Shown: piece after piece, positions 13,201-23,051 of the stretch
How positions within the stretch are numbered: the stretch's first letter is position 1
How the letters are laid out: each line of letters opens with the position of its first letter
From: Pycnopodia helianthoides
Taxonomy: Eukaryota > Echinodermata > Asteroidea > Forcipulatida > Asteriidae
Direction of reading: 5' to 3'
Length of the DNA stretch: 64,000 nucleotides
NCBI GenBank assembly: GCA_032158295.1
Contig: CM063256.1
Span: 4,512,034 to 4,576,033, forward strand
Program-made: the position numbers and the translations under genes
The notes under the pieces: generated by a model
Databases searched by the model: none
Seen by the model: only the letters and a program-made list of their open reading frames with translations
Told to the model about the DNA's origin: nothing

Positions 13201-16200
13201 GGAGGCCATGGCCTCCGTTGCCTCTGTGTAATTCTAGGCTTGGGTAAAGCAACGTGTGTACAAAATTCAGTGACATTGGTAAGATTGAAACTATAAATGC
13301 TAACAGTTTTACACTTTATGTAGCTTACTGACGTCAAATGTATAGGCCTAATGATGGTCTGGTCATGGTGGTATTGTCTCTTTGAAAACAGTTAAAACAG
13401 TGATGGGGTTTCAGGGCTCGAATTTGAGGGGGGGGGGAAATCCACAAGACCACAGGCATGACAGGACTCAAGTACCTCAAAATTTTTACTGGACCAGAAC
13501 TAATTTTACAAGACCAGATTCAAACTGAGAAAAGACTTCCTTGCACAGATTAACTTGCATTTAACTGAACAAGCAATAAGACATGTAAGAGAAGATTTAC
13601 CTCAATTGTCTATAAGGGTATTACACAATGTAAGTATATTCAAATAATTACTAAAAGTCAACATTTCAACATAATTTGTTTCTGTTCAAGATATTATAGA
13701 GTGAGGTACATGAATTTTTATTGAATTGAAAACACAAGACCGCAGGACTTGTCCGGTCATGCATGAGTTTACTGGCCCAATGCTAAAATCACTGGCCTCG
13801 GGCCTGCGTTGTCCAGGTCAAATTCGAGCCCTGGGTTTATTACGTAAGTTCAGTGTGTGCGTCTCTGTCCTTGCTCTCTGGTGTTTGAGAACTTGTCTAC
13901 CTGTTGACTTTCTAATTTGTAAAACAATTTTGGGTTGAACAAAAAAAAAACATCGACTACAGCTGGATTTGAACCTGCTACCTCTGGCCTAACGTGCCAG
14001 TGCTCTACCAACTGAGCTACTAGCCCTAATGTTGGCGGTCCCCCTATTTTGCCAATCTACATGTATGTTTGGGTGTGCCAGTCAGAATCCATTCAACCTG
14101 TAAATGCCATAAATTGTAAGAAGGAACTTGAATAAAATGACCTTGTAAGAAAAAACTATGATAATTCTGATGACTTCTTAAAATGACTTCCCAAAAAGAG
14201 TGCAGCTTGGAAAGAACTCTCCCTGCTTTATGTAAAAACATATAAATTCAAAATAAATAAAAACCTTAGCTTTCGCATAATTTGTTCATTCACTGAGTGA
14301 TAATCGTCATCAACAAACACAATACAGTGGTAATGTACACACCTGTTACATGTTGTAATGATCCTACATGTAGTCCATCATCACAAATGCATTGTAATCA
14401 AGGCTAACAGTACATGTACATGTGACATACATAAACCATGACCTTTAACAACATGGACAGTGGTGCAATTTTGTCATAACATTTTCTCATTGCTTAAAAT
14501 CTTTTTCTTAGAACTGATTGATGGTGTTTCCTTTTACAGTCTTGTTGGGGTGTTTTTTTATTTGTTTATTTCGACATGTGTAATGACGGGTGAGGGATGG
14601 TTACAGTAACAAAACATCCTTAACTCAGGCCATCAACCTAACTGTTTTTTTTTTAGGCATGATGTTTAGGCAAGAAAGTCCCATTCTTTCAATCTACTTT
14701 CCATCACGTACTTATAGACAATTTCAATTATTCAAATAAAAGCGTCAGTTTTACTTTAAATTTAGTTGGATGATGGACTGATGGGCAGGCAAAACCAATA
14801 ATGCAAAGCAATACAGGGGGGAGCCAGACACACCAATTTCAATAACACTACAGAGTCAAAAGTTTTGGTCGTACTTGTTTACTGATTGCTCAAGGCTGCG
14901 AACTCTGATAGATCCAGGGAGATTCTACAGTGAAACAACTCAGGAGTAAGGGTCAATTTTTAAAAATCATTCAGTTTTTTTCTTCTTCGGAAAACAGTAC
15001 TTAATCATTAACAGATGACTCAATATTCTTACAAAAGAAAATATTCAAACCAACCCATCCGCTGTAAATGGTTTTCATCTGAAGTTAGTACCTTCCTCAA
15101 CTGTGAACTGTTACATGTAAATAAACATGCATTGAATATAGCGGGAGAGATCAAGGTTTAGATATCCTAACATCAATATTAAATACAAAACAGGCTTCAG
15201 AAGATCCCACTCCGACCAACAGCTGTTGCTATTAAATGTAGGCCTACTATCATCTGCCAAGACTGCCTCTACAGAGTTGTTGTATTGATCGGGAAGGATT
15301 GAATACAGCACTAAATGCCTCTATATCTTACAAGAAGCTTGGTGGAATTAAGATTTTAAAATCAATAAATTGATCAATATTGAGTATTTTGAGGACTGGC
15401 TCACATCCATACACAAAACAAAATACCACACCGAACTCGGGAAAGCACTGAGTATACCTGTATACAGTGCTTTATACTTCGGTGTAAGGTGTACATCTTA
15501 AAGGCACATTACAGAATTGGTAAGAAAAAAACTTGTAAAATGTACTTTTTGATCACAGATTTACATAAAACTTACACGGTCTAATGATGATGATAGTAGA
15601 AAACATCCCCTGAAATATTTCTGTCTGAAATGCCATATTTGATGAGAAATGAATAAACTAATTTTCCGATAGGAGTTTATCGATCAGTGAGCGTTTTATT
15701 CATTTGTTGAATCTATATGATTTCATGCAAATGTGTAATCGGTTTTTCACTATTTTCTCGTTACCCAGATGGCTGATCGATCTCAAACTTCTACAGGTTT
15801 GTCAGTTTATGTATATGGTGGATAACATAAAGTGCTTACACTGCCAGCAACTGTTTTGTTAGCAAAACCAATTCTGTAATGTTCCTTTAACATACATCGG
15901 TGTCAAAATAAAAACCAATTAATACTCTTTATCCCCGATGCAATAAATGCGGTACCCACTGCTAAAACATAGGATTCGAACTGCCTCTAGCTACCGGGCA
16001 ATCTCGGTGGTCTACAACATGTACATGTAGTTGGTAAGACATCTGCTCTAGAATGACAAAGGTCATGGGTTTTTATTCCCACCCGAGTCACAGGCCTGTC
16101 AATTTTTTTTCTTTTCCAACATAACTCGGGAAAGCACCGAATATACCTGTAGAGTGCTTTACACATGTATCGATGTTGGGGTAAAAACCAATTAACAGAT

Positions 16201-19200
16201 TAATGAAATACCACAGTCAGTGTTAAAAATAGGTCTTGTAATGTAGTTTTTGTAGATTGGTCTTTATTCAGAGAGCTACATTTTTATTCAATTTCAATAA
16301 ACAAAAACAATTGACATGGAGTTACTATCTCTTCCCTTTTGGAAAACAAGTGATTCAACATTTTAACATCCCTGGTACTCTAGCCAATCAGACAATTTTA
16401 CCTGATGCCACTAGAGGTAATTCGTGTGTTTGCTTTTTAACTAAAAAAAACATAATTTGGTAAAGTAATTTAATTTCCTCTCTAGTTTTCAATTTAGGCC
16501 TTAGGCCTTTTTTAGGGCCATTAAAACCAACTTGTGAAAATGTCCCGAACATTTGATGAGTCACGTTCCAGTAAATAACGAAAACCAATTTTCATTTTGT
16601 TGCAGCAATTAAAATTTATTTTTTTAAAGTACAATGTATGTAGGGTCTTTTCAGTATTTCCGACAGAAACATTTCTATGGAGAATTGGTACCGGGAAAAA
16701 ATACAAATACATGTAATCTCATACATAATGTAAGGTGAGCTTTCAGATCCAGGTAAAGTGGGGGTTCAGAAAAATACTTGCTCAGATGGTAGAGTGCCGG
16801 CACGTTAATTTTGAGATCGCAGGTTCAAGTCCCACTCTAGTTAATTTTTCTGTGTTCAACCCAAAATTATTCCCAGGTTGTATTGTAAACTTGAGTGTGA
16901 TACCTGGCTATATGGCAGTTACAGGATGAATGGCTTCTGACCGGCACCTCCGAACAAAGATGTTGACGAAATTGGGAGACCGCCAAAATTAGGGGTAGAT
17001 AGCTCAGTTGATAGAGCCCCAACACGTTACCAGAGGTTGCAGGTTTAAAGTTCTGTTCATTCTACTTTTCAGTGTTCAGTACAAAATTTGAGCCATGTTG
17101 AGCACGTTATTTTTTTTGCAAATCTAGCCAACAGCCTGTTTCATCCATGAAACATTGAGCAGGTTGTTAATATTTTAACTGCCTTGAAATGTCAGCCATA
17201 CTGTTTTCTAAATTAAAACAATGTACATGTAAATACTGCGATGATATCAAGCAAGGCTGAATGGCTGAATGAATTCATTGCCTGACCCACGTATGCATAC
17301 CTGCATATTGTTCCACAATTTTAACCACTGTAAACTGAAGTACATGTCAGTATTGCAAATTAGAACCATTATATATTTGGATTATGTTATCCCATATGTT
17401 TGTGTTGATCATTTCACTTGTCATTCAGTCGATCATAGTTGTTGGGCAGTATAACTATTGTCACTTTTTTAATTCAATTCTTTACCAAAAAGACTGTTGA
17501 TATTGTACACAATAGGCCTATAGGATATTTAAAAACTTTAAATGTAAGTTATAACAAAATTCTGTCACTAATTTGGGGTTGAACAAAGAAAAAATTACTA
17601 GAGCGGGATTTAAACCAAGGACCTCCGGATAAACGTGCCGGCACTCTACCAACTTAGCTATCTTGCCCTATGTTGACGGTCTCCCTATTTTGTCAAAATG
17701 TTTGTTCAGGGTGCCAGTCAGACGCCATTTAACCTGCTGACTTATACCCAGGCATCACAGCCAAGTTTACAATACAGCCTGGGAAGCGGCAGCCAGGGGA
17801 TCACCTTAAGGCCCTTAGGGGGATGTGATTTTTGTTTTCTAATACGAAGTAATAAACCACAAGGTAAACTGCCCATTCAGTTTCCCTTGTGGTTTATTAC
17901 AAAGTATTGTCACTGCAAGCAAGTTGATAATTTATATGCTGGTTTTTCCTGACAAATCGCGTTGACAAATTTGAAAATTTCTTCAAATTTTTTAACAATA
18001 CTTTAAAGTTGCTTGTTTGAGACAAACACATTTGCATATTTTTATTGTAAACCATTCATTTGAATGAACTTAAACTTTTGAAAATTAATGAACTACAATC
18101 CTTTAGTATAAGGAAAAGTACAAGGTTTCACACACACTTTTGGAGCACAATACTAAAAAATACTTATTGGAGGTAAAATCTCCCATCCCCAAGCTTTCAA
18201 TGACCTTTTAAAATAGTGGTCAAGTTTTAGTGATGACCTTGACAAATGTTACTTTGGATCATTTTAAGTGGTTAATCAAAATATGTATTTAGCCATATTT
18301 TTTTTAGTGATTTGAGGGTCTCCAACTGTTACTTTCTTAACTACTCTAAAAGTATTTCAGACATAAATTCTCAGTATGAACTTCTAAATCAGCGAGCTTG
18401 CAGATTAAAATTTATCAACTTTTTGATGAAAACTATCCTGGACTGTCTTACATCGTGTCTCTTAAGGCCTAACGCCATTCCAACCATGTTCCAACTTACA
18501 CTAAATTGTTAATAATTCCACATTGTTAACAGGCCTAATTCCACATTTAAAGGTATTGTACACTTTTGGTAACAGCTCAAAATCAGTGTCCATATTTTGT
18601 GTGATTAAACATATGCATGAACAAACAAACCTGTGAAAGTTTGAGCTCAATTGGTCATCGAGGTCACGAGAAAATAGTGAAATGAGATCTTATGTGTTTT
18701 CTGTTTTTTCAAATTATCGCGCGCGATAATTACTATTATTTTACTCGTTTCTCAGGAACGATAGCATTTTAGGCAGAAATATTTTAAGAAACCCTTTCTA
18801 CCAGTACTTACATTAAATCATGTCAGTTATGTGTGAATCTGTGAACATTGTGTTTTTCGATCTTACCAATAGTGTACAGGGCCTTTAAAGCCCTGTGCGT
18901 GGTCTTGTGGATTTTCCAAAAACTTAACATGTTCAAGTCTTGCTAGTATAGTGCTACTGCTAGTGCTAGACCAAGACTGCTCTAGGGAAAAAAATGCACT
19001 AAACAGCTGAAACAAGCAGTAACAAATTTCAGGTTTAAATAGAGTCACACACATCAGCAATTCGTGAGCTATACAACGAGATTAAGTTGCAGTCGATGTC
19101 CCCGTCACTTTTTCACACACAACGGCGACGAAAGTTGCTTCAACAACTTCCTGTAATCTTTTTTTAAAAAGAATTAATAAAGTTTCGTTCAACATTCTCA

Positions 19201-19286
19201 AACTTACCACGGAAAGAAACCTTTGCAATTCGCTCTGCTCTGAAACGGAAACCATGTGCACTCTTCAGTCGAAAGTGAAGAGACAT
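1069..19286 (-). CDS. Otoferlin-like ferlin, N-terminal seven coding exons (partial gene)
   Basis: Ferlins are tail-anchored multi-C2 proteins that drive Ca-dependent vesicle fusion; otoferlin is the type-2 member. The exons on the minus strand are 19208-19286, 7869-7927, 5213-5301, 4574-4673, 2828-3008, 1943-2058 and 1069-1223, all with GT-AG borders. The joined protein starts MSLHFRLKSA and contains RIAKVSFRG, SFEWQIGSAIE, GVYNFNKILTNK and LFGSFKMILQKL. These follow human otoferlin C2A in order (as I recall it: RIAKVTFRG, FRWPVASSID, VFNYSK, IGTFRMVLQKV). The linker holds a lysine-rich run and SDDDVISLGS, and ends KSQDYQ just before C2B. Later C2 domains lie off the left edge. About 260 residues are covered. 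Splice phases agree at every junction except that exon 5 is one base short (see findings). The 11.3-kb first intron is full of repeats. Family assignment is strong. Whether this locus is intact is uncertain. Confidence 0.88.
1690..1848. mobile_element. CAGGCCTGG-family MITE, copy 1
   Basis: Ends are inverted: CAGGCCTGGAATTT on the left and CATTCCAGGCCTG on the right, about 159 bp apart. The 6-bp CTGGTC occurs immediately on both sides (1684-1689 and 1849-1854), as a target-site duplication would. No coding capacity. Two more copies lie at 2114-2272 and 13075-13242. Confidence 0.75.
1943..2058 (-). CDS. Ferlin exon 6
   Basis: Acceptor TCTACGCAG and donor GGAG|GTAAAA. It encodes NKSLISGVMKFRKGKKKKK and then AGMNLGIENQQFGMDFQDG, aligned to the basic linker after otoferlin C2A (SVFSAMKLGKNR). 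The lysine run could be a nuclear or membrane-binding basic patch, but that is inference. Same-family MITEs flank the exon on both sides. Confidence 0.78.
2114..2272. mobile_element. CAGGCCTGG-family MITE, copy 2
   Basis: Terminal inverted repeats CAGGCCTGGAATTTCAT and GTAATTCCAGGCCTG. It is flanked by CTGTTT and CTGTTC, a near-perfect 6-bp direct repeat. Same orientation as copy 1. It lies 55 bp 5' (in gene sense) of ferlin exon 6. Confidence 0.75.
2828..3008 (-). CDS. Ferlin exon 5, with an apparent one-base deletion
   Basis: The first ten codons (IIITFEIHYQ) continue in frame from exon 4 and match otoferlin VEVRYQ. The following conserved stretch DGTAGDWMQENF appears only in the next frame. 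The exon is 181 bases. Exon 4 and exon 6 phases require 182. The break lies around the GGG at 2975-2977 (CCC on the coding strand). The donor AAAAG|GTTGGT is weak but gives the phase that exon 6 needs. Confidence 0.75.
3455..3545 (-). mobile_element. Penelope-like terminal hairpin motif, copy 1
   Basis: On the minus strand the sequence reads CTGAAGATGAGCAGAG, then CACTGTGCGAAATGTC. It is the same layout as 31579-31620 (CTGAAGACGAGCAGAG, then CTGTTCGAAACGTCGAGAC). A diverged second hairpin follows near 3570-3605. This layout resembles ends of Penelope-like elements, but the family is inferred. Confidence 0.4.
4095..4465 (-). mobile_element. tRNA-Leu/Ser-like SINE, copy 1
   Basis: On the minus strand it begins near 4465 with a tRNA-like head (A-box-like segment, then B-box-like GGGTTCGAATCCC at about 4373-4385) and continues into a long body. 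The copy at 57150-57460 matches it block for block (ACTCCTGGGGCTGAAACAGG, GAACCCACxC). Decay and the long non-tRNA body exclude a functional tRNA. Confidence 0.6.
4574..4673 (-). CDS. Ferlin exon 4
   Basis: Acceptor CTTTGCAG and donor GGG|GTAGGT. It encodes LFGSFKMILQKLATEPHINI and then SEPLLDANNTETG, corresponding to otoferlin LIGTFRMVLQKVVEE...DTLIDDNNA at the end of C2A. Ends in phase 0. Confidence 0.88.
5213..5301 (-). CDS. Ferlin exon 3
   Basis: Acceptor CCCTGCAG and donor AA|GTAAGT. It encodes SFEWQIGSAIEPHEVIEVGV and then YNFNKILTN, aligned to otoferlin FRWPVASSID...VFNYSKVFSN in C2A. It leaves two bases (AA) that join the G of exon 4 to give Lys. Confidence 0.88.
5880..5965 (+). repeat. 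tRNA-like SINE fragment
   Basis: Contains GTAACCTAAAGGTTAA followed by the B-box-like GGGTTCAAACCC at about 5943-5954. The acceptor stem does not pair, so it is a decayed tRNA-derived sequence rather than a gene. Confidence 0.35.
6477..6530 (-). mobile_element. Penelope-like terminal hairpin motif, copy 2
   Basis: On the minus strand: GATGACTAG, loop AGCAGG, CTAGTCGAAACGTTGAGAC. The stem GACTAG/CTAGTC is perfect and is followed by GAAACGTTGAGAC, the signature shared with the copies at 31.6, 37.5 and 63.2 kb. Confidence 0.45.
7869..7927 (-). CDS. Ferlin exon 2
   Basis: Fifty-nine bases between a TTATCCAG acceptor and a GAA|GTAAGT donor. Joined to exon 1 it encodes GVSQSTACIENHGGEVLWDE, the part of C2A that precedes the conserved aromatic FxW strand. 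It enters in phase 1 and leaves in phase 0, which fits both neighbours. Confidence 0.85.
8169..8340. mobile_element. MITE with CATAGAGCTGCTTA termini
   Basis: Left end CCCAATTTCATAGAGCTGCT and right end AAGCAGCTCTATGAAATT form an inverted pair about 170 bp apart. A diverged relative lies at 24590-24786. Non-coding. It lies in the first ferlin intron, about 240 bp 5' (in gene sense) of exon 2. Confidence 0.65.
8341..10640. other. Intron 1 of the ferlin gene, mostly unannotated AT-rich DNA
   Basis: No exon, RNA gene or complete element could be supported. Visible items are a decayed TTAA-MITE remnant near 8978-9065, a poly-C tract at about 9518-9552 and many TACATGTA motifs. Open frames here are short and unrelated to known proteins. 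Confidence 0.5.
10649..10701. repeat. Perfect 16-bp inverted repeat (hairpin)
   Basis: TGTGTGCCTGGAAGAA and TTCTTCCAGGCACACA are exact reverse complements separated by about 20 bases. A partial arm, GTGCCTGGAAGA, also occurs at about 10378-10389. It may be the core of a small MITE. Confidence 0.7.
12875..13023. mobile_element. MITE with GGGTCGATTTCACAAAG termini
   Basis: Left end GGGGTCGATTTCACAAAG pairs with right end CTTTGTGAAATCGAGCCC, about 149 bp in total. A truncated copy with the same end lies at 50553-50584. No target duplication was clear. Confidence 0.75.
13075..13242. mobile_element. CAGGCCTGG-family MITE, copy 3
   Basis: Left end CAGGCCTGGAATTTCAT, right end GTAATTCTAGGCTTG (two changes). 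The interior matches copies 1 and 2 (GGGCACTTCCATTGG, AAGTCTATGGG) and carries the palindrome GGAGGCCATGGCCTCC. No flanking duplication is visible, so this copy looks older. Confidence 0.75.
13412..13833. mobile_element. hAT-like MITE
   Basis: Begins CAGGGCTCGAATTTGA and ends TCAAATTCGAGCCCTG, inverted ends typical of hAT transposons. It is flanked by GGTTT on both sides. 422 bp, no transposase. It includes a G-run near 13429-13438. Confidence 0.75.
13890..14110 (-). mobile_element. tRNA-derived SINE (TAGCTCAGTTGG family), copy 1
   Basis: On the minus strand: GTAGCTCAGTTGGTAGAGCA (A box), then GCAGGTTCAAATCC (B box), then a TTGTTCAACCCAAAATT body. The same body follows the head in copies at 16.8, 17.6 and 59.4 kb, which marks a SINE rather than a tRNA gene. 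Confidence 0.7.
15498..15890. mobile_element. TTAA-flanked MITE (AGGCACATTACAG ends)
   Basis: TTAA at both edges (15498-15501 and 15887-15890). The inverted ends AAAGGCACATTACAGAATTG and CAATTCTGTAATGTTCCTTT match except for one base. TTAA duplication is the hallmark of piggyBac-type insertion. It interrupts a SINE-like repeat: the block ACTCGGGAAAGCAC occurs at 15436 and again at 16125. Confidence 0.75.
15960..16190 (+). mobile_element. tRNA-derived SINE with CTCGGGAAAGCAC tail
   Basis: A-box-like AGTTGGTAAGACATCTG near 16030 and B-box-like GGTCATGGGTTTTATTCCC near 16062, followed by ACTCGGGAAAGCACCGA and CAGTGC/GAGTGCTTTACAC. An opposite-strand tRNA-like stretch lies at 15968-16010. The boundaries are approximate. 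Confidence 0.55.
16755..17100 (+). mobile_element. Tandem dimer of the TAGCTCAGTTGG SINE
   Basis: Two tRNA-like heads in direct order: GCTCAGATGGTAGAG with GCAGGTTCAAGTCC (about 16778-16833), and TAGCTCAGTTGATAGAG with GCAGGTTTAAAG (about 16997-17048). They are separated by the body TTCAACCCAAAATTATTCCC...TTGGGAGACCGCCAAAAT. This suggests the family is itself dimeric or inserted in tandem. Confidence 0.65.
17560..17790 (-). mobile_element. tRNA-derived SINE (TAGCTCAGTTGG family), copy 3
   Basis: On the minus strand: GATAGCTAAGTTGGTAGAG, then GGTTTAAATCCCGCTCTAG, then TTGTTCAACCCCAAATT. The upstream body (AATAGGGAGACCGTCAACAT) matches the spacer of the 16.8-17.1 kb dimer. Confidence 0.65.
17848..17902. 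repeat. Inverted repeat around TAATAAACCACAAGG
   Basis: GTAATAAACCACAAGG and CCTTGTGGTTTATTAC are exact reverse complements with a loop of about 20 bases. No neighbouring feature explains it. It could be the fold core of a small MITE. Confidence 0.65.
18546..18889. mobile_element. TTTAAAGG MITE (TACACTATTGGTAA ends)
   Basis: The left end TTTAAAGGTATTGTACACTT and the reverse complement of the right end, TTTAAAGGCCCTGTACACTA, continue into TTGGTAA. A perfect palindrome ATTATCGCGCGCGATAAT lies in the middle (about 18714-18731). It belongs to the same broad class as 15498-15890 and 34705-35005. Confidence 0.7.
19208..19286 (-). CDS. Ferlin exon 1 (start codon)
   Basis: Starts with ATG at 19286 in the context AACATGT and encodes MSLHFRLKSA...AKVSFR plus one base of a Gly codon. 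The donor is G|GTAAGTT. It matches the first beta strands of otoferlin C2A, which supports this start. The 5' UTR and promoter would lie above 19286, but no core promoter element is obvious there. Confidence 0.85.
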
Positions 19287-19299
19287 GTTGCAGGTTTTC

Positions 19300-22200
19300 A
19301 GCCTACACGCTGGCCGTCAGAATGGGATAATTCAGTCGGCCATTCCTGTTTTGGTTCGACGAAAATGTCCGTGTTGTAGTTGACGTGTATATCAGTAGGG
19401 GTTATGTATAGGGATTTTGTGTGCAACAGGTTCGTTCGTGTATTCACTTATTCGTGACGCAGCATATGGTCGGCTGCATACAGCAGACGATAGTTTGTTC
19501 TGGATACGACGACAATGCAGGTTCACTGAAGCGTGTAGAATCTTACTGTGTGATGACAGCATACACAATTCAGCTACCGATGGGGGTAGATTTACCTCTG
19601 ATGAAAAGCAACGCGTACGAAAATCCACCTCTTGATGATCAAGTGTAATTTAAACACTTGAAAACCCTACACCTCACTTAAAATGTATGTGTTTTAAAGC
19701 TTCCAATTTTATTATGTACTATTTTTATTAGGTATTTTAAATTGTTGAACAATCACCCAGGTAAAAAGCGTTACAATATTTTATCAAGCAAAACCAATAC
19801 TTTATCAAATCAAATATTTATGAAATACTTATTAAAACAACAGTGCGCAGATTTAAACAAGCGCGGTTTTCCTTTTGATTGGTTCGATATATCGTTGTTG
19901 CTTTTTTTTTTGCTTTTTTGTTGTTGCTTCAAATTAAACTAATTTTCCAGTTTTTGAGACCCAAACCCGATTAGCAATTCAATGCAACAATGAGGGCGCT
20001 CTTCGAAGCAAACGGTGCAGGACACTGGCAAATCGAGCGATAGAATCCGTATCAATACCAGTACCTTCGTCTGAAATATTATCAGCCGTTTCAGCTGGTA
20101 GGTGCATGGTGGTCTGAATAATGACACAATTTGTCATTATCATTATCTAGACCAGCATGCACTTGTTCGACTGCTAACGCGCACTTATTCCACGGCTAAC
20201 GCGTGCGTAAAAAGTATTGCAAAGTAGTTCATACGGAGCCTACTTGACTGCAGTTTAATCTAAACGTTCACTGACGTTCTCTGCCAGAGAAATACTTTTG
20301 TCTGCGAAATATTTTCAAATTGAGGAAATGGAATACAAGGCCCCGTAGTATTTGCAAAATAAGCATGTGCTATGAATGAGCACTATGTACGGCAATGCTG
20401 AAACGGAGACCACAATTTGATGAAAAAGTTACTTTGGACTCTAAAAACACTCGGATCAGAATTGCCTTGGATTCCGGATTCCAGGTGGCCTGACATGACC
20501 CAGAGCTTTGTATTGAGACAGTTGCAACATGGAGGGACCAGTTTCCTTTGGTCACGTGGACGCCATAGGGGAAGAGGGGCGACTGTGCCTATGGGACGTC
20601 AAGCCCCCCCCCCTCCTCCTCAAGTACCGACTAAAGGGCCTACAAAAGAATGAATGACCACCCCCGAACATTACTTATTGTAAACATCAATATCCGCACT
20701 AATAACAAACAGACTATAACAAAGATTAGCTTAGTTAGCTCAATCAGGAGACACGAGAAATAGTGAAAAGCCCCATCACTTTTAACTGTTTTGGACTCTC
20801 GAGATCACAAAACATTGTGACTCATATACCTCAAAAACCATAGAAACTCGGGCAAACCATTATTGAATGAAAGTGTTGTGCACAGTCATTGATTCATAAT
20901 AGGGTTCAGAGCGGCCATCTCGTTTCCCTCTAGACGGGACCGGGAGTGGAAGAATGGCTTCATGAATAATGAACGACTAACCTGACATAGACCGTTGAAC
21001 CCACCATAGTGCAAGGGTTGGTCTTTGCTCTATGGTACCATATGATACTGCACTTGATACCACGATACCAGAATCGGGCTATTTCTATTGTATTGTACAG
21101 GATTGGTAGAGCTGACAAAATAGTCGTAGACAGTGTTCATGTTTTGTGTGATCAACCATTACATGAAATAAAAAAGAGAGTATTGAAAAACCATGCACAA
21201 TTTTCAGCATGTACACATCACATTGTCCTTAATTTTGGTTGCAACAACCGAAATTCCTTTGTAGGTTTTCAGATACATTTTTCTCGAATATGACTTTATT
21301 TCAGCGGGAAATATATCACAGAAAAAATTGTTCTAGTATGAACTTCATAATCAGTAAGCTTTCAAACTAAAATTAAACAATGATGTTTTGTATCCTTATC
21401 CAATCCTTTATAATACCTTTAATACAAGAGAGAGAGAGAGAGACAGAGAGAGAGGCAAAACAAAATAAATAAATAATTATAACAATTCTGGTATCGATTA
21501 ATGTGACATAAACAGATTCGTTACCCTGAATGTATCAATAAGTACAAATTATTGCTGTATCCCGAACCTAAATCGATATCAGCCGTCATCACAGTCACGA
21601 GACAGAGGTTCAAGGTTTACCGTACCAGCAGGTAAACAAGCAGACCTTAGGCACGACATACATAGTCTGAAACTGAAAGCTTATACATGTAGACCTACAA
21701 AGAGCAGGAAAAGTTGTACAATGGAAACGGTCATTACGGATAAAATGAAAAAGGTATGTTCATGTTCACATTGGGAGCTGATTTAGTAAGACTGGGAATC
21801 ACCCTTAAAAAGCTATCTTATTAACAATTAATTTCAAATGAACTTGAATTTCAATTGCATTGACAATACGAAGACAGCGCCATCGCCCATCTCTGTTGTC
21901 CAAGTCTCTTAAAATACTCGTTTCCACAAGGTGCGCAGAGGTGCATTTTCTGAGGTGAGCACGAGATTGTGTCAGATACGGTTTTTTAAAGAGAGAAATT
22001 TGTGAGTATGAAGTGATGTCCAAAAATGCACCGCACATCACGCAGCTTGTTCGGAATTGCATAGCCGTGTGCGTAGACAGCTAAAGACAGCCATGCAATC
22101 AATGTGTAGTCTGTATGTAATCATGTTGAGGAAACCGGCTCGGTGATAGGTTTATGTTTCGCACACTGAACGTGACCCCAAAACACTCACTCGAACAGTT

Positions 22201-22690
22201 CACATCGCGGGTTTGTACGTTGGACCTCTCGAATGAAACCGGGCAAAGTTTTGGGCCGAGCCTATCTCCAACAACAACAAAAAAGCCTGGAATACTTCCG
22301 CTGTTGTTTCTAACAGGTTTTGTAGTCCAAATGGCTAAACTGTTCCTTTGTGTTGTACCCTGGTTACATGGCTGAACAATCAATCCTACATATGCTATGA
22401 ATGGAAGATACAAGTTATCTTTCACACTTTCATGTTTCCATCTAATAATTCTATGGAAAAGTGGACAAAACCTATAACTAAACAAAATTTCCTTTCTCAA
22501 GGGGGGGGGGTGGCACTTCCATAAAAATTGTCTAAGGGAAGATTTTCCGGGCCCAAAAGCCTGGTCAAGGCGACAGAGGCAATCGCATCTGAACAAATGG
22601 CACAATTTGTGCACAGCTAAATGGTAGACCCCCAAAAATAGAACTTTTTAAAAAATATGGCAATCTACGATTTTAATTTACATTGTATTT
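19300..22690. other. Intergenic region between divergent ferlin and FAXDC2-like genes
   Basis: Both genes point away from this stretch, so it should contain both promoters. I could not place either. Content: a TTAA-MITE remnant at about 21085-21250, an (AG)n run at about 21427-21454, a decayed CAGGCCTGG MITE at about 22515-22600, and a 178-codon minus-strand open frame (22099-22635) that overlaps that MITE and is probably not a gene. Confidence 0.5.
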
Positions 22691-22699
22691 GGAAAATAT

Positions 22700-22795
22700 G
22701 AGACTAACAATTTAAAAACAAACACCCCAACACCCCAGCAAACACACAAACAAACAAAAAACAAACAAACAAACAAGCAAACAAACAAACATCCC
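22700..22795. repeat. (AAAC)n microsatellite
   Basis: Run of AAAC/CAAA units with small interruptions, ending about 50 bp before the acceptor of the first FAXDC2-like coding exon. Confidence 0.9.
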
Positions 22796-22864
22796 AACAT
22801 CTCAACAATAATAACACTTATTGATACCTTGGCTTTGATTTTACAGTGCAAGGATGGCGGTAGC

Positions 22865-23051
22865 ATGGCAGGCAGTTTGAAAATGCTGGTTGTCGTGACG
22901 ACCGGTATTTTGGTCGTTTTTGTTGCCGCCAAAAACTCCCTGACGTGGATGCTTCAGCAGTTTCTATCCGTCAGTGGCAGCTTTTGGACCAGCTTGTATG
23001 AAACAGTCTACAATCTGTTTGGCGGCAACGAGTTCTTATTGGTTGCTTTAG
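22865..23051 (+). CDS. FAXDC2-like exon A (start codon)
   Basis: Acceptor GATTTTACAG at 22837-22846, then 18 bases of 5' UTR and ATG. It encodes MAGSLKMLVVVTTGILVVFV and the following 42 residues, and leaves one G at donor G|GTACGG. The hydrophobic start is a signal-anchor-like first membrane segment. Confidence 0.85.

Noticed and set aside
13950..14030. tRNA-like sequence on the minus strand
   Set aside because: Same head and tail recur at 16.8, 17.6 and 59.4 kb, so it is a SINE, not a tRNA gene.
19600..19625. CTGATGA...GAAA, hammerhead-like core
   Set aside because: The bases between the two motifs cannot form stem II.
19417..19648. Overlapping open frames on both strands upstream of the ferlin start
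   Set aside because: None resembles a known protein, and the overlap on both strands suggests chance openness in CpG-richer promoter DNA.
20417..20653. Proline-rich 78-codon frame
   Set aside because: Low-complexity end created by a poly-C stretch; no conserved domain or splice context.
22099..22635. 178-codon open frame on the minus strand, the longest in the window
   Set aside because: It overlaps a decayed CAGGCCTGG MITE, has no recognisable domain, and its composition is repeat-like.
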